49,346 nt of DNA from UBA1205 sp045534635 (GTDB lineage Bacteria > Bacteroidota > Bacteroidia > Bacteroidales > WCHB1-69), in NCBI GenBank assembly GCA_045534635.1, contig JAZSKB010000047.1:1-49346 (forward strand), in the 5' to 3' direction. Shown here in pieces: positions 1 through 6,472 of the stretch (position 1 is the first letter of the stretch; each line of letters starts with the position of its first letter). A program made the translations under genes and the position numbers. The notes beneath the pieces are model-generated. The model saw nothing but the letters and a program-made list of their open reading frames with translations, had not been told where the DNA came from and ran no database searches.

Positions 1-657
1 TCCAACTATCGAACCTACCATATCTACAAAGGCATCCATTTTTTCAGTTGAATTTATACTTGAACCGCCAAGAGTTTTTCCTCTAAAGAAAGAATATGGA
101 GAATTAATCATACTATACCCAATATTTGCTGCTGTTTTTCCTATCGCCTCTCCTATACTTTCTGAAGGAGAATCAAGCCACATTTCAACAGATGATAAAT
201 TATCCATTTTATTTATTGAAGAAGCAACATTTTTAAGTGTAGAAATAAATGTAGGCTTAGCATCTTCAGGGAATCTTACTGATATTCCTAATCCTTCTGC
301 TGTCTCAATAAAATTGTTAGTAGATTTAGGTATTGGTATTTTATTTCCATTTGTATTTATGTATTGAATTGTATTTCCTCCTTTGTTACTAATCCAAGTT
401 AAAGTTTTTGCTTTTTGGTCATATTCCCATTCATCATCCATCATCCCCGTAGGGTCGATTCTTCCTACTGGGTTGTTAGAACAATAATGGTACGGAGTCA
501 GCCATGGTTTTTCGTTCATTAATGGGTCACGAGAAATGAAAACAGGTGCCCTATAATAACGAGCCTCAAAACAATACACTATAAAACAGCCCTTAACACT
601 ACTGTCTATCAGGTAGTTACAAGCGATTTTTTGGGTATGTTTTTTATAAACTCTCAT
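1..657 (-). CDS. RHS repeat-associated core domain protein, short orphan form (3' end outside window)
   Basis: An uninterrupted frame of 219 codons runs from ATG at 657 to the window edge with no stop. Residues about 31-75 match the RHS-associated core: EARYYRAPVFISRDPLMNEK followed by LTPYHYCSNNP and GRIDPTGM. In typical RHS/YD-repeat proteins this core ends a long shell, and the variable segment after it is often a toxin. Here the frame starts only about 30 residues before the core, with leader MRVYKKHTQK, so no YD-repeat shell precedes it. After the core comes a segment of about 145 residues (EWEYDQKAKTLTWISNKGG and on), which I do not recognise. The leader and upstream DNA are shared with a decayed copy at 20378-20660, so the short start looks like a duplicated unit and not an assembly accident. 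It could be an expressed stand-alone tip or a silent remnant. The RHS-core call is firm; toxicity is inference. Confidence 0.82.
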   Translation of the reverse strand, partial: MRVYKKHTQKIACNYLIDSSVKGCFIVYCFEARYYRAPVFISRDPLMNEKPWLTPYHYCSNNPVGRIDPTGMMDDEWEYDQKAKTLTWISNKGGNTIQYINTNGNKIPIPKSTNNFIETAEGLGISVRFPEDAKPTFISTLKNVASSINKMDNLSSVEMWLDSPSESIGEAIGKTAANIGYSMINSPYSFFRGKTLGGSSINSTEKMDAFVDMVGSIVG

Positions 658-829
658 TTTTTTGGCATATTGTTATCATTCAACGTTTTATACACAACAA
701 ATATTGTGCCAAAGTGGTCAATTTTTGATAAAAAAATGAAAAAAAATTTTTTTTGAAAAATTTAGAACTTTTTTGAATTTTCTTAACATATTGATTTTAA
801 ACAAGAAAAGTTTGTGTTACTTTTTTAGG
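552..829 (-). repeat. Module copy A: upstream region plus leader of RHS cassette
   Basis: Read on the minus strand, this stretch begins CCTAAAAAAG directly after the stop codon of the MFS gene. It contains an A/T-rich tract, TTGACCACTTTGGCAC, a GTTGAATGATAACAATATG segment and the start of the RHS frame. It aligns almost base for base with 20378-20660 (plus), and its upstream part also aligns with 39430-39590 (plus). The homology to copy B reaches through the leader codons to EARYY and then stops. Confidence 0.85.
695..713 (-). promoter_or_regulatory. Sigma-54-like -24/-12 promoter, module A
   Basis: The minus strand reads TTTGGCACAATATTTGTTG. The TTGGCAC box followed by TTGT gives GG-N10-GT, one base from the sigma-54 consensus GG-N10-GC. 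No TAnnTTTG vegetative element is seen at the right place, and the ATG of the RHS frame lies about 40 bases downstream. Sigma-54 dependence is inferred from motif and spacing only. Confidence 0.45.
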
Positions 830-835
830 TTGAAT

Positions 836-2041
836 TTATATTCTAAAAATGAAATAAATTAAAGTAACAAGACAAATCAAAACGATAATTTCAAAAACAA
901 CAATGCTATTTTCATTAGTAATACTTGTAACAAAAGAAAAAATAAAACTACCTATTAAAATAAACAAAAATGTAATAAGATTCATATAAGCAAGCATATC
1001 CGCATTTTTTCTACCAGTATCTGCCTTTTGAATCATAGCCAAACAAGGTACTTCAAAACATCCTCCGACAAAAGCAAAAATAAAAATCAAAAAAGAACAA
1101 GTGTACAAACTTTGATTTAAATAAATGATAAGCAATAATGACAATATCATTATAGATAACGAACAGATAATCATATATTTATCTTTTACAAAAGAATTCA
1201 TTTTACCACCTAAAGAACAACCAATAGCAATACCAATAGCGGCTATTGCCATTATAATTCCTGCTGTAGTATTCGTTAATTCTAAAGTATTTGTACAATA
1301 AATAACCAAATTCATTTGTATCAATCCGCCTATTAGCCAAAATATAGCAACTCCAAAAATACCCGCATTTAAATTTTTGAATTTTTTTGCAAAAACAAAA
1401 GATTGTAAAATAAACCGAAAAGGATTAATTGTTGTTGTTAAATTATCTTCTATAGGCTCTTCTTGTACTTTAATACGATGTACACAATACCATCCACCAA
1501 CAGCAAAGAGCAAAAATAACCCAGCAACAATATAAAAATTGTAACAATCAGACAAAAAGGCAGCCAAACAAGTTCCTACTAATATCGCTAAAAAAGCCAT
1601 AGTTTCAAAAATACCACTTCCAAAACTAACCTTTTCTATTCCACCAATATCTCGAATTAATCCATATTTTGCAGGAGAATACATACAACTTTGTATTCCC
1701 ATAAGTAAAATAGCAAGCCAAGCAATAAATACAGATTGTAAATAAAATCCCAAAATGGCAATGGCAACAATTGGAAATTCTAAAAGTTTACAAATTTTAA
1801 AAATTTTTTGTTTTGAATACAAAACTGCTATTTTTCCACTCAAAGGAGCAAAAATCAAATAAGGAATAACCAATGCTGCTGAAACAGAAGAAATAAGTAA
1901 AGATTGTGTCCACCAATCTGGTGCTGACCAATTTATAGCAATAAATATCAAACAATGTTTGATAAAATTATCGTTTAAAATGCCAAAAAAATTAGCGGCA
2001 AATAAACGTATCCAATTTTTTGTTTGTACCTTTGTTTGCAT
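836..2041 (-). CDS. MFS transporter of the lysophospholipid transporter (LplT) type
   Basis: 401 aa, hydrophobic throughout with about 11-12 membrane segments. The signature stretches FFGILNDNFIKHCLIF near the start, then LLMGIQSCMYSPAKYGLI and FETMAFLAILVGTCLAAF, match the LplT/Aas family, which flips lysophospholipids across the inner membrane for re-acylation. I chose the second ATG (MQTKVQTKNW, 2041). The first in-frame ATG (2059) falls inside the promoter element CAAATGTA at 2057-2064 and so would not be transcribed. It is monocistronic, and its stop abuts repeat module A. The usual partner acyltransferase is not adjacent, but an AMP-ligase/ACP/PlsC fusion lies at 21718-24204. The substrate is inferred from family. 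Confidence 0.75.
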   Translation of the reverse strand: MQTKVQTKNWIRLFAANFFGILNDNFIKHCLIFIAINWSAPDWWTQSLLISSVSAALVIPYLIFAPLSGKIAVLYSKQKIFKICKLLEFPIVAIAILGFYLQSVFIAWLAILLMGIQSCMYSPAKYGLIRDIGGIEKVSFGSGIFETMAFLAILVGTCLAAFLSDCYNFYIVAGLFLLFAVGGWYCVHRIKVQEEPIEDNLTTTINPFRFILQSFVFAKKFKNLNAGIFGVAIFWLIGGLIQMNLVIYCTNTLELTNTTAGIIMAIAAIGIAIGCSLGGKMNSFVKDKYMIICSLSIMILSLLLIIYLNQSLYTCSFLIFIFAFVGGCFEVPCLAMIQKADTGRKNADMLAYMNLITFLFILIGSFIFSFVTSITNENSIVVFEIIVLICLVTLIYFIFRI

Positions 2042-2056
2042 ATTCTTACGAAAGTA

Positions 2057-2064
2057 CAAATGTA
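2057..2064 (-). promoter_or_regulatory. Bacteroidetes -7 element (TACATTTG) for MFS gene
   Basis: The minus strand reads TACATTTG, matching TAnnTTTG. It overlaps the first possible ATG of the downstream frame and therefore supports the second ATG at 2041 as the start. Confidence 0.6.
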
Positions 2065-2114
2065 TAATTTTTTTACAAAATAGTAGTTTTCGATAATTCT
2101 ATTCATTTTGATAT

Positions 2115-2138
2115 AAAAAAGCCGCCTTAAAGGCGGCT
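2115..2138 (-). terminator. Rho-independent terminator of gap
   Basis: On the minus strand, the 9-bp stem AGCCGCCTT/AAGGCGGCT with almost no loop is followed by six T. It lies 9 bases after the stop codon of the GAPDH gene. Confidence 0.9.
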
Positions 2139-2146
2139 AATATTTA

Positions 2147-3151
2147 TTATTTTACTGTATTCATGTGTACAATTAAATCTACAACACGATTAGAATATCC
2201 CCATTCATTATCGTACCAAGCAACTAATTTAACGAAATTTTCGTTCAACATGATACCAGCAGTTGCATCAAAAATAGAAGAATGTGAATCGTGAACAAAA
2301 TCAGTAGAAACAACAGCATCTTCTGTGTAAGCTAAAATACCTTTTAATTCATTATTTGCTGCTTTTTTAACTGCTGCTTTGATTTCCTCGTAAGAACATG
2401 CTTTTTCCAATCGGCAAGTTAAATCTACAACAGAAACATCTACTGTTGGAACACGGAAAGACATTCCTGTTAATCTACCTTTCAATTCAGGAATAACTTT
2501 TGTAGCCGCTTTTGCTGCTCCAGTAGATGATGGAATGATATTACCAATAGTTGCACGACCTCCTCTCCAATCTTTTTGAGAAGGACCATCTACCGTTTTT
2601 TGTGTAGCTGTTGCTGCGTGAACTGTTGTCATTAAACCTTCTACAATACCGAAATTTTCATGAATAACCTTGGTAAGAGGAGCCAAACAATTTGTAGTAC
2701 ATGATGCGTTAGAAACAATAGTTTCTCCTTTGTATGTATTATGATTAACTCCCATAACAAACATTGGCGTATCATCTTTCGATGGTGCTGACATTACTAC
2801 TCGTTTTGCTCCTGCTTTTATATGTGCTTCTGCCAATTCTTTGGTAAGGAACAATCCTGTACTTTCTACTACATATTCTGCTCCTATTTCATTCCATTTT
2901 AAATTTGAAGGGTCTTTTTCTGCAGTAACACGTATTTTTTGTCCATTTACAATTAAACAATTTTCTTGTGCTTCTACACTACCATTAAATTTACCATGAA
3001 CAGAATCGTAACGAAGCATATACGCCATGTATTCTGCATTCAATAAATCGTTGATTCCAACTACCTCAACATCTTCTCTTTGCATTGCTGCTCTGAATAC
3101 TAAACGTCCTATACGACCAAATCCATTAATACCAATTTTTATTTTACCCAT
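2147..3151 (-). CDS. gap: Glyceraldehyde-3-phosphate dehydrogenase, type I
   Basis: 334 aa, full length. It oxidises glyceraldehyde-3-phosphate to 1,3-bisphosphoglycerate with NAD and phosphate in glycolysis, and runs in reverse in gluconeogenesis. The NAD-binding glycine motif GINGFGRIGR lies at residues 7-16. The catalytic Cys151 is in SNASCTTNCLAPL, and the conserved C-terminal WYDNEWGYSNRVVDL is intact. Acidic Asp35 after the second strand (INDLL) suggests NAD rather than NADP. It is a single-gene unit with its own TACTTTTG promoter (3195-3202) and a strong terminator (2115-2138). Nothing is unusual in the protein. Confidence 0.97.
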   Translation of the reverse strand: MGKIKIGINGFGRIGRLVFRAAMQREDVEVVGINDLLNAEYMAYMLRYDSVHGKFNGSVEAQENCLIVNGQKIRVTAEKDPSNLKWNEIGAEYVVESTGLFLTKELAEAHIKAGAKRVVMSAPSKDDTPMFVMGVNHNTYKGETIVSNASCTTNCLAPLTKVIHENFGIVEGLMTTVHAATATQKTVDGPSQKDWRGGRATIGNIIPSSTGAAKAATKVIPELKGRLTGMSFRVPTVDVSVVDLTCRLEKACSYEEIKAAVKKAANNELKGILAYTEDAVVSTDFVHDSHSSIFDATAGIMLNENFVKLVAWYDNEWGYSNRVVDLIVHMNTVK

Positions 3152-3194
3152 AATTTTTATATTTATGTTTTATTATTTTTTACTATCTTTTTTG

Positions 3195-3202
3195 CAAAAG
3201 TA
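3195..3202 (-). promoter_or_regulatory. Bacteroidetes -7 element (TACTTTTG) for gap
   Basis: The minus strand reads TACTTTTGC, about 44 bases before the gap start codon. Confidence 0.65.
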
Positions 3203-3499
3203 TAAAATATTCTTTACATAATTTATAAAAAGTTACTTTTTTTAATTTTCTGTTAGACTGAACTATAACTCTATTTTCGCTATTATATCCGCTTAAAAAC
3301 ATTTTTTTTATGCCTCATTTTGGAAATAATTTGTATTTGACAACATACAAACGATATATGCATTTGCAAAATATCCTATCGCCGTTCTATCGAATTTATA
3401 ACGCAGGAAAAATATGCTGAATTTATAATTCAGTAATTCAATATATACGAATTTTTCTTTTTTTTGCTGAAATACAATAAATCAATAAAAAATGTATTA
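3203..3499. other. Gap without a gene; contains a 17-bp inverted repeat
   Basis: AT-rich DNA with no convincing coding frame on either strand. The perfect inverted repeat CTGAATT-tat-AATTCAG lies at 3417-3433. It is not followed by a T tract, so it is not an obvious terminator. Confidence 0.6.
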
Positions 3500-3527
3500 T
3501 TTTATAACTTTCCAAGTTGAATTTTTA
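3500..3527 (+). repeat. 28-nt repeat, inverse copy of IS30-remnant end at 31437-31464
   Basis: This stretch contains TATAACTTTCCAAGTTGAAT. It is identical over 28 bases to the reverse complement of 31437-31464, where the same sequence forms the left edge of an IS30 remnant. It is itself imperfectly palindromic (AACTT-tcc-AAGTT). It lies just upstream of the promoter of the structured RNA at 3548 and looks like a stranded element end. Confidence 0.8.
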
Positions 3528-3547
3528 GAATTGTATGAAAAAAATGC

Positions 3548-3555
3548 TATCTTTG
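3548..3555 (+). promoter_or_regulatory. Bacteroidetes -7 element (TATCTTTG) for the structured RNA
   Basis: TATCTTTGC matches TAnnTTTG and is identical to the elements before rfbA, mazG and ftsX in this window. It points at the structured region starting near 3560. Confidence 0.7.
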
Positions 3556-3557
3556 CA

Positions 3558-3742
3558 AGGTTCTTTTAGAAGATAAAAGAAGTAAAAAACTTATTCTTTC
3601 TAATCGAAAAATTTGGCGATTTTAGCGTAACGAAAGAAATAAGAATTTGCTCACGCTTGCGTGAGCCTGACTTATTTTCGTGTTACAAGGTTAGCCAAAT
3701 TACCTCGATTAGCGGGAGAAAGTTAAGTTTCCTGCTTTTTTT
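3558..3742 (+). ncRNA. Structured RNA of about 180 nt, 6S-like rod or attenuator leader
   Basis: Between a TATCTTTG promoter and a terminator the sequence folds into a small 5' hairpin, TTCTTTTA/TAAAAGAA (3561-3581), followed by one long rod. The rod pairs CTAATCG (3600-3606) with CGATTAG (3706-3712), and AATTTGG (3610-3616) with CCAAATT (3695-3701). GTAAC (3627-3631) pairs with GTTAC (3682-3686), and the A/T-rich arms 3632-3643 and 3671-3679 also pair. The tip is GCTCACG-cttg-CGTGAGC (3649-3666). Unpaired strands of 10 and 8 bases face each other near 3617-3626/3687-3694. A rod with a central bubble, own promoter and own terminator is the 6S RNA plan. However, the rod's 3' arm overlaps the terminator stem, which would also suit a leader attenuator for the lipoprotein gene at 3810. 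There is no coding frame. Confidence 0.6.
3711..3742 (+). terminator. Rho-independent terminator at end of structured RNA
   Basis: The stem AGCGGGA/TCCTGCT (one G-T pair) is followed by eight T. It shares bases 3711-3730 with the basal stem of the preceding RNA, so the two folds compete. Confidence 0.75.
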
Positions 3743-3809
3743 GTGTCCACTACAGCATGGAGATGCCGATAGCCAATTTAAGTGGAGGCAAAATTAAAAT
3801 TTTTATAAT

Positions 3810-4253
3810 ATGAGATATTTTAAATTTATGACATTTACTTTATTAATGTCTCTGGTGGTATTATCAGGATGTAAAAAGAAATCAGGCTGCAACGACATTT
3901 ATGCTGATAATTACGATGTGGAAGCTGATATTTATGAACCAAATTCATGTTATTACTCTATTGGTATAGGAGTATGGTGGGATTTATCAACGAGTCAATA
4001 TATTCGTAAAAATGGAATTACTGCATTGTCTATTTATGTTGACGGAAAATTTGTAGATTCCAAAGCAGCTTCAACCTATTGGATATCAGAACCAGCATTT
4101 TCAAACTCTATCCATTATACAAAATCACTAGGTAATATTAATAATGGATCTGTTCATGTAGAAATTTATGATCAATCTGGAAAATTACAATGGGATTTTA
4201 CTAGGACTATTACTGCATCTACTGGGCAATTGGTTGTTAAGTTGATAGTATAG
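3810..4253 (+). CDS. Small lipoprotein with Cys-bounded DxxAxNY motif
   Basis: 147 aa. The signal peptide ends in lipobox LSGC (Cys21), so it should be lipid-anchored. Residues about 27-48 read GCNDIYADNY then a short stretch ending NSCYY. This is a version of the C-x-D-x-x-A-x-NY-...-SC-x-Y module seen repeatedly in Bacteroidetes surface and secreted proteins. The rest is predicted beta-rich (ITALSIYVDGKFV, GSVHVEIYDQSGK) and I do not recognise it further. It is preceded by the structured RNA and a 68-base spacer that can pair CCACT (3747-3751) with AGTGG (3780-3784). It is followed by a strong hairpin (4280-4313), so it looks like the only gene of its transcript. Function unknown. Confidence 0.75.
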   Translation: MRYFKFMTFTLLMSLVVLSGCKKKSGCNDIYADNYDVEADIYEPNSCYYSIGIGVWWDLSTSQYIRKNGITALSIYVDGKFVDSKAASTYWISEPAFSNSIHYTKSLGNINNGSVHVEIYDQSGKLQWDFTRTITASTGQLVVKLIV

Positions 4254-4279
4254 GAATTTAATATTTTTTGAAAAATCAA

Positions 4280-4313
4280 AAGTAGGCTGATTCATATGAA
4301 TTTCAGCCTACTT
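4280..4313. terminator. Strong hairpin, probably bidirectional terminator
   Basis: A perfect 11-bp stem, AAGTAGGCTGA/TCAGCCTACTT, with a self-complementary loop (TTCAT/ATGAA). It lies 26 bases after the lipoprotein stop. T-rich sequence is better on the minus strand (CTTTTGATTTTT) than on the plus strand, so it may also end a minus-strand transcript. Confidence 0.7.
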
Positions 4314-4570
4314 AGTTTATATTACTTACAAAAAATATGGGAAAAAGTATTTTGTAGATTCAATTTGCAGCAGTGATATTTTAAGTGACCTCATTCAAGC
4401 CACAAATGCAATTTTTGTTAAACAATTATCTTTTGCAAAAGTAGAAAAATTTTCTTTTTGAATTACAATTATATAACAAAGAAAACAAATGCTTATTCTT
4501 TGATTATTAAACTTTTATCTATTTTTAGAGATGCCCCTTATGCTTTTGGCTTCCTCTTGCTATATTTTTT
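4314..4570. other. Gap with a minus-strand promoter-like element, no clear gene
   Basis: No supported coding frame. CAAAAGTA at 4436-4443 is TACTTTTG on the minus strand, facing the hairpin at 4280-4313. The interval could encode a small RNA of about 140 nt, or be decayed DNA; a 22-codon minus-strand frame starting with MRSLKISLLQ lies there but has no support. Confidence 0.35.
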
Positions 4571-5653
4571 TCAACAAGAATGTTTTTTTGTAAAAGCCAC
4601 ACTATCTCCCCAAGCATCATATAAAATTTGATGATTGATAGACTTTATTTTTTCTTCTAAACAATCTTTACATTGTTCTGAAGAATCTTTTACAGATGCT
4701 TTATCGGGATAAATCAAATAATTTTCTCTTAATTCGGTTGGTGTAAGATTTGGCATAATCACATTTGCCCCTGCTAAAATTGCTTTTTCTCTTCCTTTTG
4801 TATCAAGCGTTTGGTCTGCTGTTGCCGCTACCATATTAATTTCTGGCATCATCAAACGTAAAATAGCAATCATTTTTAATGTTAATGTCAATCTATCTTT
4901 TGGTGTTGGAATATCATCTTTATATTTCCACAATGGTGTATCTGGGTGAGGAATAAAAGGTCCCATACCAACCATAGCAATATCTTTTTCTTTAAAAAAT
5001 AGTAAATCCTCTGCAAGATTTTCCATAGATTGAAAAGGCAATCCTATCATACAACCACTTCCTGTTTGATAACCTATTTTAAGTAAACTATCAATACATT
5101 TCAATCGTTGAGAAAAACTATGTTTATCGTTTTTGGGATGAATTTTATAAAATAAATCTTCATTTGATGATTCTATACGTAACAAATAACGATGAGCTCC
5201 TGCTTCAAACCATTGTTTATAAGTGTCTTCAGATTGTTCTCCACACGAGAGGGTTATACCTAATTTTCCGTTAGATATTCGTTTAATTTCTCTTACTAAA
5301 TTAGCAATTTTTCGAGTAAATTCTGGAGACTGTTGTTCTCCACTTTGGAGAGCCATAGAACCATAACCCAATTTTAGAGCAATTTCTGCACATTGTAATA
5401 CTTCGGTATCGCTAACCACATAACGTTTAACATCTTTATTAGCTGAACGCAAACCACAATAATTACAATTTTTACGACAAATATTGCTATATTCTACCAA
5501 TCCTCGTAAATGAACATGATTTCCTATACAAGTCAATTTTTTTTGTAATGACTTATCCAACAATTTTTTTGCATCTTCTTCTTGAGTATTTAGCAAAAAA
5601 ACAATCTCTTCTTTAGAAAATTCTTGTTTTTCAAGAATATAATCAATATTCAT
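4571..5653 (-). CDS. hydE: [FeFe]-hydrogenase H-cluster maturase HydE, radical SAM
   Basis: 360 aa. The radical-SAM cluster motif CRKNCNYC (Cys59, Cys63, Cys66) follows HLRGLVEYSNI, the phrase typical of HydE and its relatives. GSMALQSGEQQSPEF, TLSCGEQSEDTY and a RYLLRIESSNEDLF segment also fit. HydE helps build the dithiolate/diiron part of the hydrogenase H-cluster with HydF and HydG. Neither partner nor a hydrogenase is in this window, so the pathway is inferred. Extra cysteines near the end (EQCKDC, final KKHSC) could be a second-cluster ligand set. It has its own promoter (TAATTTTG, 5695-5702) and is not closely linked to cysH upstream. A PylB/BioB-like relative is the alternative. Confidence 0.78.
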   Translation of the reverse strand: MNIDYILEKQEFSKEEIVFLLNTQEEDAKKLLDKSLQKKLTCIGNHVHLRGLVEYSNICRKNCNYCGLRSANKDVKRYVVSDTEVLQCAEIALKLGYGSMALQSGEQQSPEFTRKIANLVREIKRISNGKLGITLSCGEQSEDTYKQWFEAGAHRYLLRIESSNEDLFYKIHPKNDKHSFSQRLKCIDSLLKIGYQTGSGCMIGLPFQSMENLAEDLLFFKEKDIAMVGMGPFIPHPDTPLWKYKDDIPTPKDRLTLTLKMIAILRLMMPEINMVAATADQTLDTKGREKAILAGANVIMPNLTPTELRENYLIYPDKASVKDSSEQCKDCLEEKIKSINHQILYDAWGDSVAFTKKHSC

Positions 5654-5694
5654 CTCAATTTTATTTTAAAATAGAAATTAATTTATACAGATTG

Positions 5695-5702
5695 CAAAAT
5701 TA
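5695..5702 (-). promoter_or_regulatory. Bacteroidetes -7 element (TAATTTTG) for hydE
   Basis: The minus strand reads TAATTTTGC, about 42 bases before the hydE ATG. Confidence 0.55.
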
Positions 5703-5749
5703 ATATTTTAATCAATAATTATTTTAATTTCTATAAAAAAAATCAAAAT

Positions 5750-6463
5750 TTATTTTTGGTGCAAACCACATTCACGATGTTTAGGGTCTTCCCACCACCA
5801 TCTTCCAGAACGAATATCTTCACCTGATTTTACTGCTCGCGTACAAGGTTCACAACCAATACTTGGGTATCCATTATCATGCAATTTATTGTACGGAACA
5901 ACATTTTCTTTGATATATTCCCAAACTTGACTTTCTGACCAATCGATAAGTGGATTGATTTTCAATTTATTATGAATTTCGTCCCATTCTATCAATTGCA
6001 TATTTTTGCGAGTAATCGATTGGTCTTTTCTCAATCCACAAATCCACGCATCTAAAGTATCAAAAGCACGTGCTAAAGGTTCTAATTTTCGCACTTGACA
6101 ACAGTGATGTCTTTTTTCTATACTTTCGTAAAAAGGATTGATACCATAGGTACGAACAAAATCTTGTAACTGTTCGGTTTGAGGACAAAAAATTTCTAAT
6201 TTAATATTATAATGAAGATTTGTTTTGTCTATCAATTGATAAGTTTCTGGAAAAAGTCGCCCTGTATCTAAAGTAAAAATACGCGATTGATTGTTTATTT
6301 TCAAAATCATATCTGTTAATACTTGGTCTTCAATACTTAAACTTGAAGAAAGAGCGATTTTGTTTCCAAATAATTGAATAAAATGCTGTAAAACAAATTG
6401 TGGAGATTTTTCAGCAAATTGATTATTAAGCACTTGTATTTCTTGTTCTGTATAATGTTTCAT
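5750..6463 (-). CDS. cysH: Adenylylsulfate (APS) reductase, assimilatory
   Basis: 237 aa. It reduces activated sulfate to sulfite in the cytoplasm. The PP-loop-type start SSSLSIEDQVL (39-49) and TLDTGRLFPETY are standard for the CysH family. Cys121-Cys122 in HHCCQVRK together with Cys204 and Cys207 in GCEPCTRA form the [4Fe-4S] ligand set that marks APS reductases rather than PAPS reductases, and catalytic Cys232 is in HRECGLH. This agrees with the absence of an APS kinase domain in the neighbouring CysN, since APS can be reduced directly. It is the last gene of the porin-importer-cysDN unit, 9 bases after cysN. Sulfite reductase is not in the window. Confidence 0.93.
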   Translation of the reverse strand: MKHYTEQEIQVLNNQFAEKSPQFVLQHFIQLFGNKIALSSSLSIEDQVLTDMILKINNQSRIFTLDTGRLFPETYQLIDKTNLHYNIKLEIFCPQTEQLQDFVRTYGINPFYESIEKRHHCCQVRKLEPLARAFDTLDAWICGLRKDQSITRKNMQLIEWDEIHNKLKINPLIDWSESQVWEYIKENVVPYNKLHDNGYPSIGCEPCTRAVKSGEDIRSGRWWWEDPKHRECGLHQK

Positions 6464-6472
6464 TGTTAAATA

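Noticed and set aside
2042..2059. Upstream ATG (MYFRKN) as the start of the MFS gene
   Set aside because: The codon lies within the -7 promoter element, so it should not be in the transcript.
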